A stretch of DNA of 64,000 nucleotides. Source: VRUE01 sp963812335. Lineage in GTDB: Bacteria; Actinomycetota; Thermoleophilia; Solirubrobacterales; 70-9. Below the pieces are notes generated by a model. The model searched no databases, had not been told where the DNA came from, and saw nothing but the letters and a program-made list of their open reading frames with translations. The stretch covers positions 434,001-498,000 of the forward strand of contig CAWEUU010000004.1 in NCBI GenBank assembly GCA_963812335.1, given 5' to 3'. This document shows positions 1 through 7,880 of this stretch, in pieces. Position 1 is the stretch's first letter. Every line of letters begins with the position of its first letter. The translations under genes and the position numbers were made by a program.

Positions 1-106
1 CGTGCTCCTCCAAGACGTTACCGTCGCCGTCCTGGACGACAGCGCCGATCGCGGCCGGGCCCGGGTTTCCCCGCGCGCCGCCGTCGACGTTCACCACGAG
101 CTTCAA
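1..106 (-). CDS. rnhA: Ribonuclease HI (N-terminal fragment, runs off left edge)
   Basis: Only the first 35 codons lie in the window. They encode the RNase H opening strand with the motif VDGGARGNPGPA, whose aspartate is the first catalytic carboxylate of RNase HI, which cuts the RNA strand of RNA-DNA hybrids. I chose a TTG start at 104-106 because AGGG lies just upstream and the sequence MKLVVNVDGG fits the usual family start; GTG codons four and five codons further in are alternatives. It follows the zinc-ribbon gene upstream after 8 nt and is probably co-transcribed with it. Fusion to a phosphatase domain, common in actinobacteria, cannot be judged. Confidence 0.85.
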   Translation of the reverse strand, partial: MKLVVNVDGGARGNPGPAAIGAVVQDGDGNVLEEH

Positions 107-114
107 CGGTGTCC

Positions 115-663
115 CTATCCGACCCGCTCGCCGTCGCGACTGCGACCGGCGAGCGCGACGCCCAGTGCGATCCGGCCACCTTCCTCCGCCCTCGCGTTCC
201 ATTCCCGCGCCGAGCCGTCGAGCTGCCGGACCTCCTCGCCCTTGCCGAGCTGGAAGATCGCTCGTGCCTCGTCGCTGAGGTCAACGCCCCACTGATACCA
301 GCCCAGCTCCCAGGCGACCGTGATCCGCACCGTGCCCGCCGCGCCGGCGGCGGAGCCGATCGAGACCCGGGGCGCGCCCAGGGTCCGCATCAGGCCGGCG
401 ACGGTGCGCGTCGCGTCGCTGGCGTTGAAGCGCGTCGCGGCCCGCTCCAGCCGGCCGCGCGGGCTCTCCACCACCTCCGGCGTCGGCCGCCGGCCGACGT
501 TCGCGCCGGCCGCAGCCGGGTCGACCCAGCCGAGCCGCTCGGCCTGTGCCCGGCAGAGGTCGCAGACCCGCCGTGCGCCGTCCTTCGGGGTCATGTACAG
601 GCGGGTGCGCTCTCCGGCCAGAATCGTGCGGCCACACACCGCGCAGGTCTCGTCGGGGCTCAC
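115..663 (-). CDS. Zinc-ribbon hypothetical protein
   Basis: A 182-residue protein I do not recognise. The N-terminus has two CxxC pairs (CAVC near residue 7 and CDLC near residue 34), which together look like a treble-clef or zinc-ribbon site. A proline/arginine-rich linker follows, then a predicted mixed alpha/beta domain from about residue 75 with the segment VRITVAWELGWYQWGVDL. There is no signal peptide or membrane segment. The GTG start at 661-663 has a TAGCTT hexamer 6 nt upstream, so the transcript may be leaderless. It reads straight into rnhA. A nucleic-acid role would fit the zinc ribbon and neighbour but is only inference. Confidence 0.7.
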   Translation of the reverse strand: MSPDETCAVCGRTILAGERTRLYMTPKDGARRVCDLCRAQAERLGWVDPAAAGANVGRRPTPEVVESPRGRLERAATRFNASDATRTVAGLMRTLGAPRVSIGSAAGAAGTVRITVAWELGWYQWGVDLSDEARAIFQLGKGEEVRQLDGSAREWNARAEEGGRIALGVALAGRSRDGERVG

Positions 664-669
664 CCCGCA

Positions 670-675
670 AAGCTA
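670..675 (-). promoter_or_regulatory. Putative -10 hexamer of the zinc-ribbon gene
   Basis: TAGCTT on the minus strand ends 6 nt before the GTG start. Actinobacterial -10 boxes follow TANNNT, so transcription would start at or next to the start codon (leaderless). Confidence 0.45.
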
Positions 676-685
676 GCAGCGCGGT

Positions 686-1459
686 CTAGGCCTCTTGCAG
701 GGAGGACTTCAACCGCATGACGGCCTTCGTGTGCAGTTGCGAGACACGCGACTCGGTGACGCCGAGCACCTCGCCGATCTCGCGCAGGGTGAGGTTCTCG
801 TAGTAGTAGAGCGCGACGACCAGCTGCTCGCGCTCTGGCAGGCCGCCGATCGACTCGGTCAGCCGGTCCTTGACCTCACTGCTGGCGAGCGATTCCTGCG
901 GATCTTCGGCGCGCGGGTCGGAGATCGTGTCGAGCAGCGAGACGGAGTCGCCGGAGGAGTCGGAGATGCTCCACAGCTCGTCGAGCGCGTAGACCGAGGA
1001 GTTGGCGATCTCCAGCAGTGAGTTCTGCAGCTCCTCTTCGCTCACCCCCACCTTGGCGGCAAGCTCCGCCTCGGTCGGCGCTCGCTGCAGTTGGTGCTCG
1101 AGCTTTGACTGCGCAGCCTCGATTTCGCGGGCGCGCGAGCGGACCGAGCGCGGCACCCAGTCAAGCGAGCGCAGCTCGTCGATGATCGCGCCGCGGATCC
1201 GGGTCATTGCAAAGGTCTCGAACTTGATCCCGCGCTCAGGCTCGAAGCGCTCGATCGAGCCGATCAGGCCCATCAGCCCGTAGGAGATCAGGTCGGCGTC
1301 CTCGACGTGCGAGGGCAATCCGGCGCCGAGCCGGCCGGCGACGAACTTGACCAGCGGCGAGTAGGCGACCACGAGCCGCTCGCGCGCGCCTTTGTCGCCG
1401 TCGCCCTTGTAACGGCGCCACAGGTCGCGGAGCTCCACCTCTTTTACGCCGGTTTCCAT
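686..1459 (-). CDS. whiG: RNA polymerase sigma factor, FliA/WhiG family
   Basis: A 257-residue group 3 sigma factor. Sigma region 2 lies at about residues 25-107, with DLISYGLMGLIGSIERF and the -10-recognition helix ending DWVPRSVR. Region 3 follows at about 115-160 and region 4 at about 205-255 contains the helix-turn-helix LREIGEVLGVTESRVSQLH. In actinobacteria this family controls sporulation (WhiG) or motility (FliA). No flagellar genes are visible here, and its position next to xerC matches the actinobacterial whiG locus. The gene symbol reflects that context; the regulon is unknown. The ATG at 1457-1459 has no strong ribosome binding site. Confidence 0.9.
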   Translation of the reverse strand: METGVKEVELRDLWRRYKGDGDKGARERLVVAYSPLVKFVAGRLGAGLPSHVEDADLISYGLMGLIGSIERFEPERGIKFETFAMTRIRGAIIDELRSLDWVPRSVRSRAREIEAAQSKLEHQLQRAPTEAELAAKVGVSEEELQNSLLEIANSSVYALDELWSISDSSGDSVSLLDTISDPRAEDPQESLASSEVKDRLTESIGGLPEREQLVVALYYYENLTLREIGEVLGVTESRVSQLHTKAVMRLKSSLQEA

Positions 1460-1471
1460 GGAATTCGCTCG

Positions 1472-1477
1472 ATTCTA
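1472..1477 (-). promoter_or_regulatory. Putative -10 hexamer of the sigma factor gene
   Basis: TAGAAT on the minus strand, 12 nt before the ATG, fits TANNNT and would give a very short leader. Confidence 0.35.
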
Positions 1478-1502
1478 TGGCCGCGAGGGCATCCGTTGGG
1501 CA

Positions 1503-2414
1503 TCAGGCGCGGGGATGGGTGGCGGCGTAGGCCTCTCGCAGGCGGGCCGCGTCGACACGAGTGTAGACCTGAGTCGTCGAGATCGATGCGTGGCCGAGCA
1601 ACTCCTGGATCGTGCGCAGATCGGCGCCGCCTTCGAGCAGGTGGGTGGCGAAGCTGTGGCGCAGGGCATGCGGCGAGACGCCCGCCGCGAGCGCCGCCTC
1701 GCGCACCCAGAGGCCGAGTCGGCGGGTGATGTCGGAGTTGGAGAGGCGGCGGCCGCTCTTGGAGAGGAAGAGCGCCCGCTCGCGCGGATCGCCCGCCAGC
1801 GCGTGGCGGCCGCGCTCCAGGTAGCTGCGCAGGGCACGCTGGGCGGGCTCTCCGACCGGCAGCAGCCGCTCCTTGGAGCCCTTGCCGAGCACCCGCAGCT
1901 GCTCGCTCTCGAAGTCGTAGGAATCGCCGTCAAGGTTGACGATCTCCTCGCAGCGCAACCCGCAGGAGTAGGCAAGCTCCAGCATCGCCCGGTCGCGCAG
2001 CTCGAGCGGCGTTCGCGCCGGGATTCGCTCCAGCAGCGAGCGCACCTGCTCGCCGCTCAGCACCCGCGGCAGATTCTGCTCGCGTTTCGGGCTGGAGACG
2101 AGATCGGCCGGGTTCTGCCCGACCCGCTCGGTGCGCACGAGGAAGTCGAAGAGGCCGCGCACCGCGGCCAGCTTGCGCGCCACCGTCGCGGCCGCAGCGC
2201 CCCCGGAGGAAAGCCCGGCACCGTAGCGCCGCACGTCGCGGTGGCGGACGTCACCTACGCCCAGACTCCCCGCTTCGGCCCAAGCGACAAATTGCCCGAG
2301 GTCGACACCGTAGGCATGGCGAGTGCGCTCGGCCAAATTCCGGGTTGCCAAATCACGATCGAACAGCGCGAGCGCCTCAGTCCACGTCACGGAATGTAGT
2401 TCGCGGTTTTTCAA
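1503..2414 (-). CDS. xerC: Tyrosine recombinase XerC/XerD
   Basis: A 303-residue integrase-family recombinase that resolves chromosome dimers. The N-terminal SAM-like core-binding domain (about 10-100) is followed by the catalytic domain. Catalytic residues are visible: Arg in YSCGLRCEEI, HALRHSFATHLLEGG with the His-x-x-Arg-His pattern, the HASISTTQVYTRV segment with the second His and the tyrosine nucleophile. A TTG start at 2412-2414 is preferred because AGAGGA lies 5-6 nt upstream; a GTG eight codons further in is an alternative. Whether it is the XerC or XerD partner cannot be told from sequence alone; single chromosomal location next to whiG favours a housekeeping role. Confidence 0.9.
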   Translation of the reverse strand: MKNRELHSVTWTEALALFDRDLATRNLAERTRHAYGVDLGQFVAWAEAGSLGVGDVRHRDVRRYGAGLSSGGAAAATVARKLAAVRGLFDFLVRTERVGQNPADLVSSPKREQNLPRVLSGEQVRSLLERIPARTPLELRDRAMLELAYSCGLRCEEIVNLDGDSYDFESEQLRVLGKGSKERLLPVGEPAQRALRSYLERGRHALAGDPRERALFLSKSGRRLSNSDITRRLGLWVREAALAAGVSPHALRHSFATHLLEGGADLRTIQELLGHASISTTQVYTRVDAARLREAYAATHPRA

Positions 2415-2424
2415 ACTCGTCCTC

Positions 2425-2530
2425 TGAGCGGGGCGAGAACCAAGCAGATCGGTGGACGCAGGGAGCGTGGCGTGCGACCAGCACGCGAGCGACCGAGGAC
2501 GCCGATATGCGCCGGTTATCGCCCCGCTCA
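2425..2530. repeat. R1 repeat copy 1 inside a 12-bp inverted repeat
   Basis: The R1 core runs 2440-2510, starting CCAAGCAGATC and ending GACGCCGATATGC. It holds a hairpin GCGTGC-GACCA-GCACGC. It lacks the outer GGTCGG stem of copies 2 and 3, so this is a shortened variant. The core is enclosed by a perfect inverted repeat TGAGCGGGGCGA (2425-2436) and TCGCCCCGCTCA (2519-2530). The right arm includes the stop codon of the L,D-transpeptidase gene, so the whole may act as its terminator. This spacer otherwise holds only the xerC ribosome binding site. Confidence 0.75.
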
Positions 2531-3595
2531 GCCGATGTAGATGGGGGTGCCGACTTCAACCTGGTCGTATAGCTCTTCAACGTCGGAAACGGCCATCCGC
2601 ACACAGCCGTGCGAGGCGGCGCTGCCGAGCGAGCCGGTGTCATCGGTGCCGTGGATGCCGGCACCTTCGAAGATCCCCATCCAGCGCGCCTTCAGCGGGT
2701 TCGAGGGGCCGGGCGGGATCGACTGCCCGGCGAGCGAGCCGGCCCAGTCGGAGTCGGGCACGTTCCAGGTGGGGTCAACCTGCTTGCTCTGTATGTGGTA
2801 GAGCCCTTCGGGCGTTTCGAGCCCGACCTGACCGACCGCGACGGTGTAGGTCTTGGCCAGCTTCAGGTCCTTCCAGAGGCGCAGCGTGTAGGCGCCGCGG
2901 TCGAGGGTGAGGTAGCTCGGGTACTCAGAGGCGACTTCTTCGCCGGTCACCTCCGGCGCGACCGAGTGAGTGCGGGCGGCAATATTGTGGTCGGCGTTGG
3001 CGTTGAGGACAGCGGCGTTGAGCTGTTCGGTGAGCAGGTTGTCGCGCAGCTTGCGTCCGTGCTCGGCGGGCACGACGGTCAGTTCGGCGCCGTTCGCCTC
3101 TACCGAGGCATTCTGCGGTTCGCGGTTCACTTCCTCGGCGATCTCGCGCACGAACTGATTGACCGCGGGTCGCGAGTAGTTCACGTCGGCGGAGACGCTC
3201 CTGTCGAGCTCTTCGCCGGTGACGTAGCGTATGAGCCGCGTCGGCAGGCCGCCGTCGCGACTTGCCTCGAGCGCGTCTTCGACCGCCTGGTCAAGGTCGG
3301 CGCGCAGCTTCAGCCGCTTGCCAGGCAGCACCCAGCCCTCGCCGTCGTAGCCGACCCTGAGCGAGTGCCGCAGCGGCGCGATCAGCTGCCGCCGCACGGC
3401 CCGCTTCGCTTCGGCTGCGCTCATCCCGCCGACGTCGACGCCGGCAATCGTCACGCCCTCGGCGATCTTGTCCTCTTGGGAGCTGTCGTAGGCGTAGGCA
3501 GCGGCCGCTCCCAGGAGGAGCACGACCGCGCTGGTGACGACCGCGATTTTTGTCTTGCGACCCATCAACTCTCTCGTGGGCTTCCCTTGGGGCAT
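2528..3595 (-). CDS. L,D-transpeptidase with peptidoglycan-binding domain
   Basis: A 355-residue exported enzyme forming 3-3 cross-links in peptidoglycan. Residues about 15-36 form a hydrophobic signal anchor ending AAAAYAY. A PG_binding_4-like domain covers roughly 50-215, and a YkuD catalytic domain the C-terminal 135 residues. The catalytic motif SHGCVRM has the nucleophile Cys at residue 331 and the catalytic His in GAGIHGTDD. An in-frame ATG at 3563-3565, with GAGAG upstream, would remove ten residues and still leave the anchor. A TAAACT hexamer at 3617-3622 could serve as -10 box. It is separated from xerC by the R1 repeat, so probably its own transcription unit. Confidence 0.9.
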   Translation of the reverse strand: MPQGKPTRELMGRKTKIAVVTSAVVLLLGAAAAYAYDSSQEDKIAEGVTIAGVDVGGMSAAEAKRAVRRQLIAPLRHSLRVGYDGEGWVLPGKRLKLRADLDQAVEDALEASRDGGLPTRLIRYVTGEELDRSVSADVNYSRPAVNQFVREIAEEVNREPQNASVEANGAELTVVPAEHGRKLRDNLLTEQLNAAVLNANADHNIAARTHSVAPEVTGEEVASEYPSYLTLDRGAYTLRLWKDLKLAKTYTVAVGQVGLETPEGLYHIQSKQVDPTWNVPDSDWAGSLAGQSIPPGPSNPLKARWMGIFEGAGIHGTDDTGSLGSAASHGCVRMAVSDVEELYDQVEVGTPIYIG

Positions 3596-3703
3596 GCCTT
3601 GAAGCGCTCTGCGAAAAGTTTAGGCATACGGATCATTCGGCTGGACGGGCGCCTCACCTGCAATTCCACATGCGTTGCGAGGGAGAATGCCGCCCGCGCC
3701 GGA

Positions 3704-3709
3704 TATCGT
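3704..3709 (+). promoter_or_regulatory. Putative -10 hexamer, COG0212 ligase gene
   Basis: TATCGT ends 7 nt before a GTG codon at 3717 that starts a family-consistent reading frame. This supports a leaderless transcript and decides the start codon. Confidence 0.5.
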
Positions 3710-3716
3710 TGCGCCC

Positions 3717-4430
3717 GTGCGCTCCAAGGACGAAGTCCGCAAGGAGGTCTGGACGGCGATGGACCGGGAGGGGGTCTCGCGCTTCCCCGGCGCCGAGGGC
3801 CGCATCCCCAACTTCGCCGGCGCCCGGCTGGCGGCAGAGAAGCTCGCCGCCAACCGGCTCTGGAAGCGAGCGCGCTCGATCAAGGCCAACCCTGACTCGC
3901 CGCAGACCCACGCCCGCCGCATGGCCCTGGAGGAAGGCAAGACGGTGATCATGGCGGTGCCGCGCCTGCGCGACCCGCACCCCTTTCGCGTGCTCGAGCC
4001 GAAGCGGCTCTCGAAAGCGGCAATCAAGGAGGCGGCGACGATAAAGGGCGCGCTCAAGCACGGCCGGGTCGTCGCCCTCGACGATCTGCCCGAGATCGAC
4101 TTCGTCCTCACCGGCTCGGTCGCGGTCAACCTCAGCGGTGCCCGGATCGGCAAGGGCGGCGGCTACAACGACCTTGAGTACGGAATCCTGATCGATGCCG
4201 GCAAGATCGACGACCACACGACGATCGCGACCACCGTGCATCCGATCCAGATCCTGCGCCGCCACCTGCCCGTGATCTCGCACGATCTGCCGATCGACCT
4301 GATCGCGACGCCGCGCGCGGTGATCGAGGTCGAGCGCCAGCACGAGCGCCCGCGCGGCATCCTCTGGGACCACCTGCAGCCGCCGCAGATCCGCGAGATC
4401 CCGATTCTGGAAAGGATGGGCTATGCCTGA
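3717..4430 (+). CDS. 5-formyltetrahydrofolate cyclo-ligase paralogue (COG0212, MTHFSD-like)
   Basis: A 237-residue protein of the 5-FCL superfamily. It matches the COG0212/MTHFSD branch rather than canonical 5-FCL: conserved blocks are GRIPNFAGA, NPDSPQTHARR, GKTVIMAVPRL, GSVAVNLSGARIGKGGGYNDLEYG and the HDLPIDLIATP region. GKGGGYNDLE is the nucleotide-binding loop counterpart. Comparative genomics of this paralogue has tied it to thiamine rather than folate metabolism, and thiD lies 2.6 kb away here. I chose the GTG start because a -10-like box lies 7 nt upstream; ATG codons at 3675 and 3687 are alternatives. The stop overlaps the following hydrolase gene by 8 nt, so the two are translationally coupled. 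Confidence 0.8.
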   Translation: MRSKDEVRKEVWTAMDREGVSRFPGAEGRIPNFAGARLAAEKLAANRLWKRARSIKANPDSPQTHARRMALEEGKTVIMAVPRLRDPHPFRVLEPKRLSKAAIKEAATIKGALKHGRVVALDDLPEIDFVLTGSVAVNLSGARIGKGGGYNDLEYGILIDAGKIDDHTTIATTVHPIQILRRHLPVISHDLPIDLIATPRAVIEVERQHERPRGILWDHLQPPQIREIPILERMGYA

Positions 4431-5346
4431 GACCGACCAGCGGGGGCTGACCAAGGGGTCCGTCGACTTCCCGGCAGCCGACTACGGCGAGCGGGATCCC
4501 GAGTGGCTGAAGATCGACTGGCGCGAGCACCTGCACCGCGTGCAGCTGCCGGGCGCCGAAGTCAACTACGCCGAGATCGGCGACGGTGAGCCGATCATCT
4601 TCGTCCACGGCCTCGCCGGCTGCTGGCAAAACTGGCTCGAGAATCTGCCCCACTTCGGCCGCACCCACCGGGCGATCGCACTGGACCTGCCCGGCTTCGG
4701 CGAGAGCCCGATGCCCTCCTGGCCGATCGACATGCCCGCCTACGGGCGCCTGATCCACGACTTTTGCGAGAAGCTCGGCATCGACCGGGTCGCCGCCCTG
4801 GTCGGCAACTCGATGGGCGGCTTCGTCTCCACCGAGGCCGTGATCGAACGGCCATTGCGGGTCGAGAAGCTGGTCCTCGTATCCGCCGCCGGAATCAGCT
4901 TCGCGCGGACCGAGGGAAGGCGGATCGAAGCCGGCGTTCAGCTCTTCGAAGCCAGCTTTCCGTTCATGGCCGGGCCACGGCGCGCCTGGCTGCGCCGCCC
5001 GCGCGGCCGGCAGTTCGCATTCGGGCGGGTCTTCCGCTACCCGAACAAAGTGCGGACGGAGCTGTTGTGCGAGCAGATCTCGCCCGGGCTGCAGAGCCCA
5101 GGCTTCGGCGACGCGATCCGCGCGATCGGCGGCTACGACACCCGCCACCGACTGCCCGAGATCGAGACCCCGACCCTGATCGTCTGGGGCCTCAACGACC
5201 ACGTCGTCCCACTCGAGGCGGCGATTGGCTACAACCGGCTGATCCCGGAATCACGCCTCGAGCTCTTCGAGCGCACTGGCCACGTCCCGCAGATGGAGCG
5301 CCCCGGGCGCTTCAACCGCGCCGTGGACAACTTCCTGACCGCGTAG
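4423..5346 (+). CDS. Alpha/beta hydrolase
   Basis: A 307-residue alpha/beta-hydrolase-fold enzyme. The oxyanion motif is HGLAG at 62-66, the nucleophile elbow GNSMGG places the serine at residue 130, the acid is Asp259 in WGLNDHVVP, and the histidine is His287 in RTGHVPQ. An arginine-rich cap region (about 185-215) with RRAWLRRPRGR is unusually basic. There is no signal peptide. Substrate cannot be predicted; relatives include esterases, epoxide hydrolases and meta-cleavage hydrolases. It overlaps the ligase paralogue upstream by 8 nt, and is convergent with ilvD with one base between the two stop codons and no visible terminator. Confidence 0.85.
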   Translation: MPETDQRGLTKGSVDFPAADYGERDPEWLKIDWREHLHRVQLPGAEVNYAEIGDGEPIIFVHGLAGCWQNWLENLPHFGRTHRAIALDLPGFGESPMPSWPIDMPAYGRLIHDFCEKLGIDRVAALVGNSMGGFVSTEAVIERPLRVEKLVLVSAAGISFARTEGRRIEAGVQLFEASFPFMAGPRRAWLRRPRGRQFAFGRVFRYPNKVRTELLCEQISPGLQSPGFGDAIRAIGGYDTRHRLPEIETPTLIVWGLNDHVVPLEAAIGYNRLIPESRLELFERTGHVPQMERPGRFNRAVDNFLTA

Positions 5347-5347
5347 C

Positions 5348-7039
5348 TCAGGTAACGGCGCCTTCGGCGGCTGAGGACACGCCCGCCGCGTACTTGGCCA
5401 TCACACCGCGCCCGAAGGGAGACGGCGGCGACTCATACTCGGCGACGCGCTTGGCGATCTCCTCGTCAGAGAGCGCGACGTCGATCCGCCGCGCCTCGAG
5501 GTCGAGGCTGATCTCGTCGCCCTCGCGGATCGCCGCGATCGGGCCGCCCTTGGCCGCCTCGGGCGCGACGTGGCCGGCCATCAGGCCGCGGGTCGCGCCC
5601 GAGAAGCGCCCGTCGGTCAGCAGCGCCACCTCCTCGCCGAGGCCCTCGCCGACGATCGCCGCCGTCACCTGCAGCATCTCGCGCATTCCGGGACCGCCGG
5701 CCGGGCCCTCGTTGCGAATCACGACGATGTCGCCGGCGTGGACCCCCTGCTGCTTGACCGCGCGGAAGCATTCCTCCTCGGACTCGAAGACACGCGCCGG
5801 GCCGACCTGCTTCTTGCGCTCGGTGCCGGCCAGCTTGACCACGGCCCCTTCGGGGGCGAGGTTGCCATGCAGAATCGCGAGACCGCCTTCAGGCTTGAGC
5901 GGATCGGCGAGGGGCCGCACAACCTCCTGGCCCTCTGCCTCGCTCGCCGCCTCGGCCTCTTCGCCGATCGTGCGGCCGCTGACCGTGATCGCGTCGCCGT
6001 GCAACCTGCCGGCTTCGGCGAGGCGCTTGAGGATCAGCGGCACTCCGCCCGCCGCATAGAGGTCGGTGGCGACAAAACGGCCGCCAGGCTTGAGGTCGGC
6101 GAGGAGCGGCGTCTCGCGCGAGATCCGCTCGAAGTCGTCCATCTCCAGGTCGATCCCGGCCTCTCGGGCCAGTGCGATCAGGTGCAGGACGACATTGGTA
6201 GAGCCGCCCGAGGCACAGGCGCAGGCGACCGCATTCTCCAACGAGTCGCGGGTGATCACCCGGCTTGGCCGCAGATCCTCGGCGAGGACGCGCATCACCA
6301 ACTCACCGATCTTCTCGGCGACGCTGCCCTTCTCGTCGTCTTCGGCCGGAACCATCGCCGAGCCGCCGGGGCTGATCCCCAGCGCCTCGAACGCGCAGGC
6401 CATCGTGTTGGCGGTGAACTGGCCGCCGCAGGCCCCGGCGCCTGGGCTGGCGACACCCTCGAGCTCGTTCAGTTCCTCGTCGCTCATGTCGCCGGCGGCG
6501 TGCGCGCCGACCCCCTCGAAGACGTCGAGGATGGTGACATCGCGACCATGCCAGCGGCCGGGCGCGATCGAGCCCCCGTAGAGCAGCACCGAGGGCACGT
6601 CGAGTCGGGCCAGCGCCATCGCGCAGCCGGGGATCGTCTTGTCGCAGGCAGAGAGAGCGACGATCGCGTCGAACTGGTAGCCGCGCGCCATCAACTCGAT
6701 CGAGTCGGCGATCACCTCGCGGCTGACCAGCGAGGCCTTCATCCCCTGCGTGCCCATCGTGATTCCGTCGGAGACGGCGACGGTGTTGAACTCCATCGGC
6801 GTGCCGCCCGCGGCGCGCACTCCCTGCTTGACGTGCTCGGCGAGACCGCGCAGGTGGAAGTTGCAGGGCATCGCCTCGGTCCAGGTGTTGGCGATCCCGA
6901 TCGTCGGCCGGCTGAGCGCGTCATCGTCGAACCCGATCCCCTTCATGTAGGCGCGCGCGTGGGCGCGCTCGGGGCCGTCGAAGACGACGCTCGAGCGGGG
7001 ACGCGGCAGGTTGGTCGTGGTGGCGCCGTTGGAGCTCAT
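5348..7039 (-). CDS. ilvD: Dihydroxy-acid dehydratase
   Basis: 563 residues, the normal length for IlvD, which dehydrates 2,3-dihydroxy-isovalerate and 2,3-dihydroxy-3-methylvalerate in branched-chain amino acid synthesis. Fe-S cluster ligands are visible in CDKTIPGC and ACGGQFTANT; the C-terminal swivelling domain has GRFSGATRG. The reading frame continues upstream, but the ATG at 7037-7039 is the sensible start: it gives MSSNGATTTNL before the conserved RSSVVFDG, and a TAGATT hexamer lies 7 nt before it. It follows thiD by 10 nt and may be read both from its own promoter and from the dprA-thiD unit. Confidence 0.95.
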   Translation of the reverse strand: MSSNGATTTNLPRPRSSVVFDGPERAHARAYMKGIGFDDDALSRPTIGIANTWTEAMPCNFHLRGLAEHVKQGVRAAGGTPMEFNTVAVSDGITMGTQGMKASLVSREVIADSIELMARGYQFDAIVALSACDKTIPGCAMALARLDVPSVLLYGGSIAPGRWHGRDVTILDVFEGVGAHAAGDMSDEELNELEGVASPGAGACGGQFTANTMACAFEALGISPGGSAMVPAEDDEKGSVAEKIGELVMRVLAEDLRPSRVITRDSLENAVACACASGGSTNVVLHLIALAREAGIDLEMDDFERISRETPLLADLKPGGRFVATDLYAAGGVPLILKRLAEAGRLHGDAITVSGRTIGEEAEAASEAEGQEVVRPLADPLKPEGGLAILHGNLAPEGAVVKLAGTERKKQVGPARVFESEEECFRAVKQQGVHAGDIVVIRNEGPAGGPGMREMLQVTAAIVGEGLGEEVALLTDGRFSGATRGLMAGHVAPEAAKGGPIAAIREGDEISLDLEARRIDVALSDEEIAKRVAEYESPPSPFGRGVMAKYAAGVSSAAEGAVT

Positions 7040-7046
7040 GGAATGG

Positions 7047-7052
7047 AATCTA
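7047..7052 (-). promoter_or_regulatory. Putative -10 hexamer of ilvD
   Basis: TAGATT within GGCTAGATT, 7 nt before the ilvD ATG, overlapping the end of thiD. The same GGCTAGATT at the same spacing precedes the FakA-like gene at 28187-28192, which supports a promoter. Confidence 0.5.
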
Positions 7053-7880
7053 GCCGTCAGAGCGCACAGGCGTCTCGGAGCGTCGATCGGAAAGGCCGAG
7101 AACGTCGACAGGCCCCGGTCCGACCCCGACGTCTCGCAGTCCCCGCCCCACCGCCTCCGATGCGACCCGTCGCGCACAGCGGGCTGCCTCCAGCGGCTCG
7201 GCGCCACGGGCCACGAAGGCGGCCAGAGATGAGGAATGGGTGCAACCGGAGCCGTGAGCGGCACCGTCGGGATGGCTATCGCCGGGGATCTCGACAAGGC
7301 GCTCACCGTCAAAGAAGACGTCGATCAGTTCCTTGCTGTGGCCGCCGGTGACGACCACCGCCTCCGGCCCCAACTCCAGAATCCCGCGTGCCAGGTCCTC
7401 CTGCGTGGCTCCCTCCCCCATACCGGTCAGCTCACGAGCCTCGAGGATGTTGGGGGTGAGGATCGCGCAGCGTGGCAGCAGGAAGTCGACAAGCGCCGCC
7501 CTGGTCTCGTCGTCTATCAACAGCGCTCCGCTCTCGGCGACCATCACGGGGTCGATCACGACGGGCGCGAGCGACACCCCGACGTAGGTCAGCCCGACGA
7601 CAACCGCATCGATCGTCGCCGCCGAGCCGAGCATGCCAATCTTCACGGCATCGGCTCCCATATCCTCGGCAACCGCGAGGATCTGGTTGGAGACTGCATT
7701 CGGCGAAAGCACTTCGACCCACTCGACCGCGCGCGTGTTCTGCGCCGTGATCGACGTAATTGCCGTCGTCCCGTGCACCCCGCAGGCCGCGAACGCCTTC
7801 AGGTCAGCCTGGATGCCGGCGCCACCGCCGGAATCCGACCCGGCGATCGAGAGCACGGTGGGAATGCGGTCCTGGCTCAT
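7050..7880 (-). CDS. thiD: Hydroxymethylpyrimidine/phosphomethylpyrimidine kinase
   Basis: A 276-residue ribokinase-fold kinase that phosphorylates HMP and HMP-P in thiamine synthesis. The substrate loop AGSDSGGGAGIQADLKAF (13-30) and the anion-hole motif GAAHGSGCTHSSSLAAF near the C-terminus, with GSGC binding the phosphate region, identify it. The ATG overlaps the dprA stop as ATGA, so it is translated with dprA. No TPP riboswitch precedes it, as expected for an internal operon gene. No other thiamine synthesis genes are in the window apart from the COG0212 paralogue. Confidence 0.95.
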   Translation of the reverse strand: MSQDRIPTVLSIAGSDSGGGAGIQADLKAFAACGVHGTTAITSITAQNTRAVEWVEVLSPNAVSNQILAVAEDMGADAVKIGMLGSAATIDAVVVGLTYVGVSLAPVVIDPVMVAESGALLIDDETRAALVDFLLPRCAILTPNILEARELTGMGEGATQEDLARGILELGPEAVVVTGGHSKELIDVFFDGERLVEIPGDSHPDGAAHGSGCTHSSSLAAFVARGAEPLEAARCARRVASEAVGRGLRDVGVGPGPVDVLGLSDRRSETPVRSDG

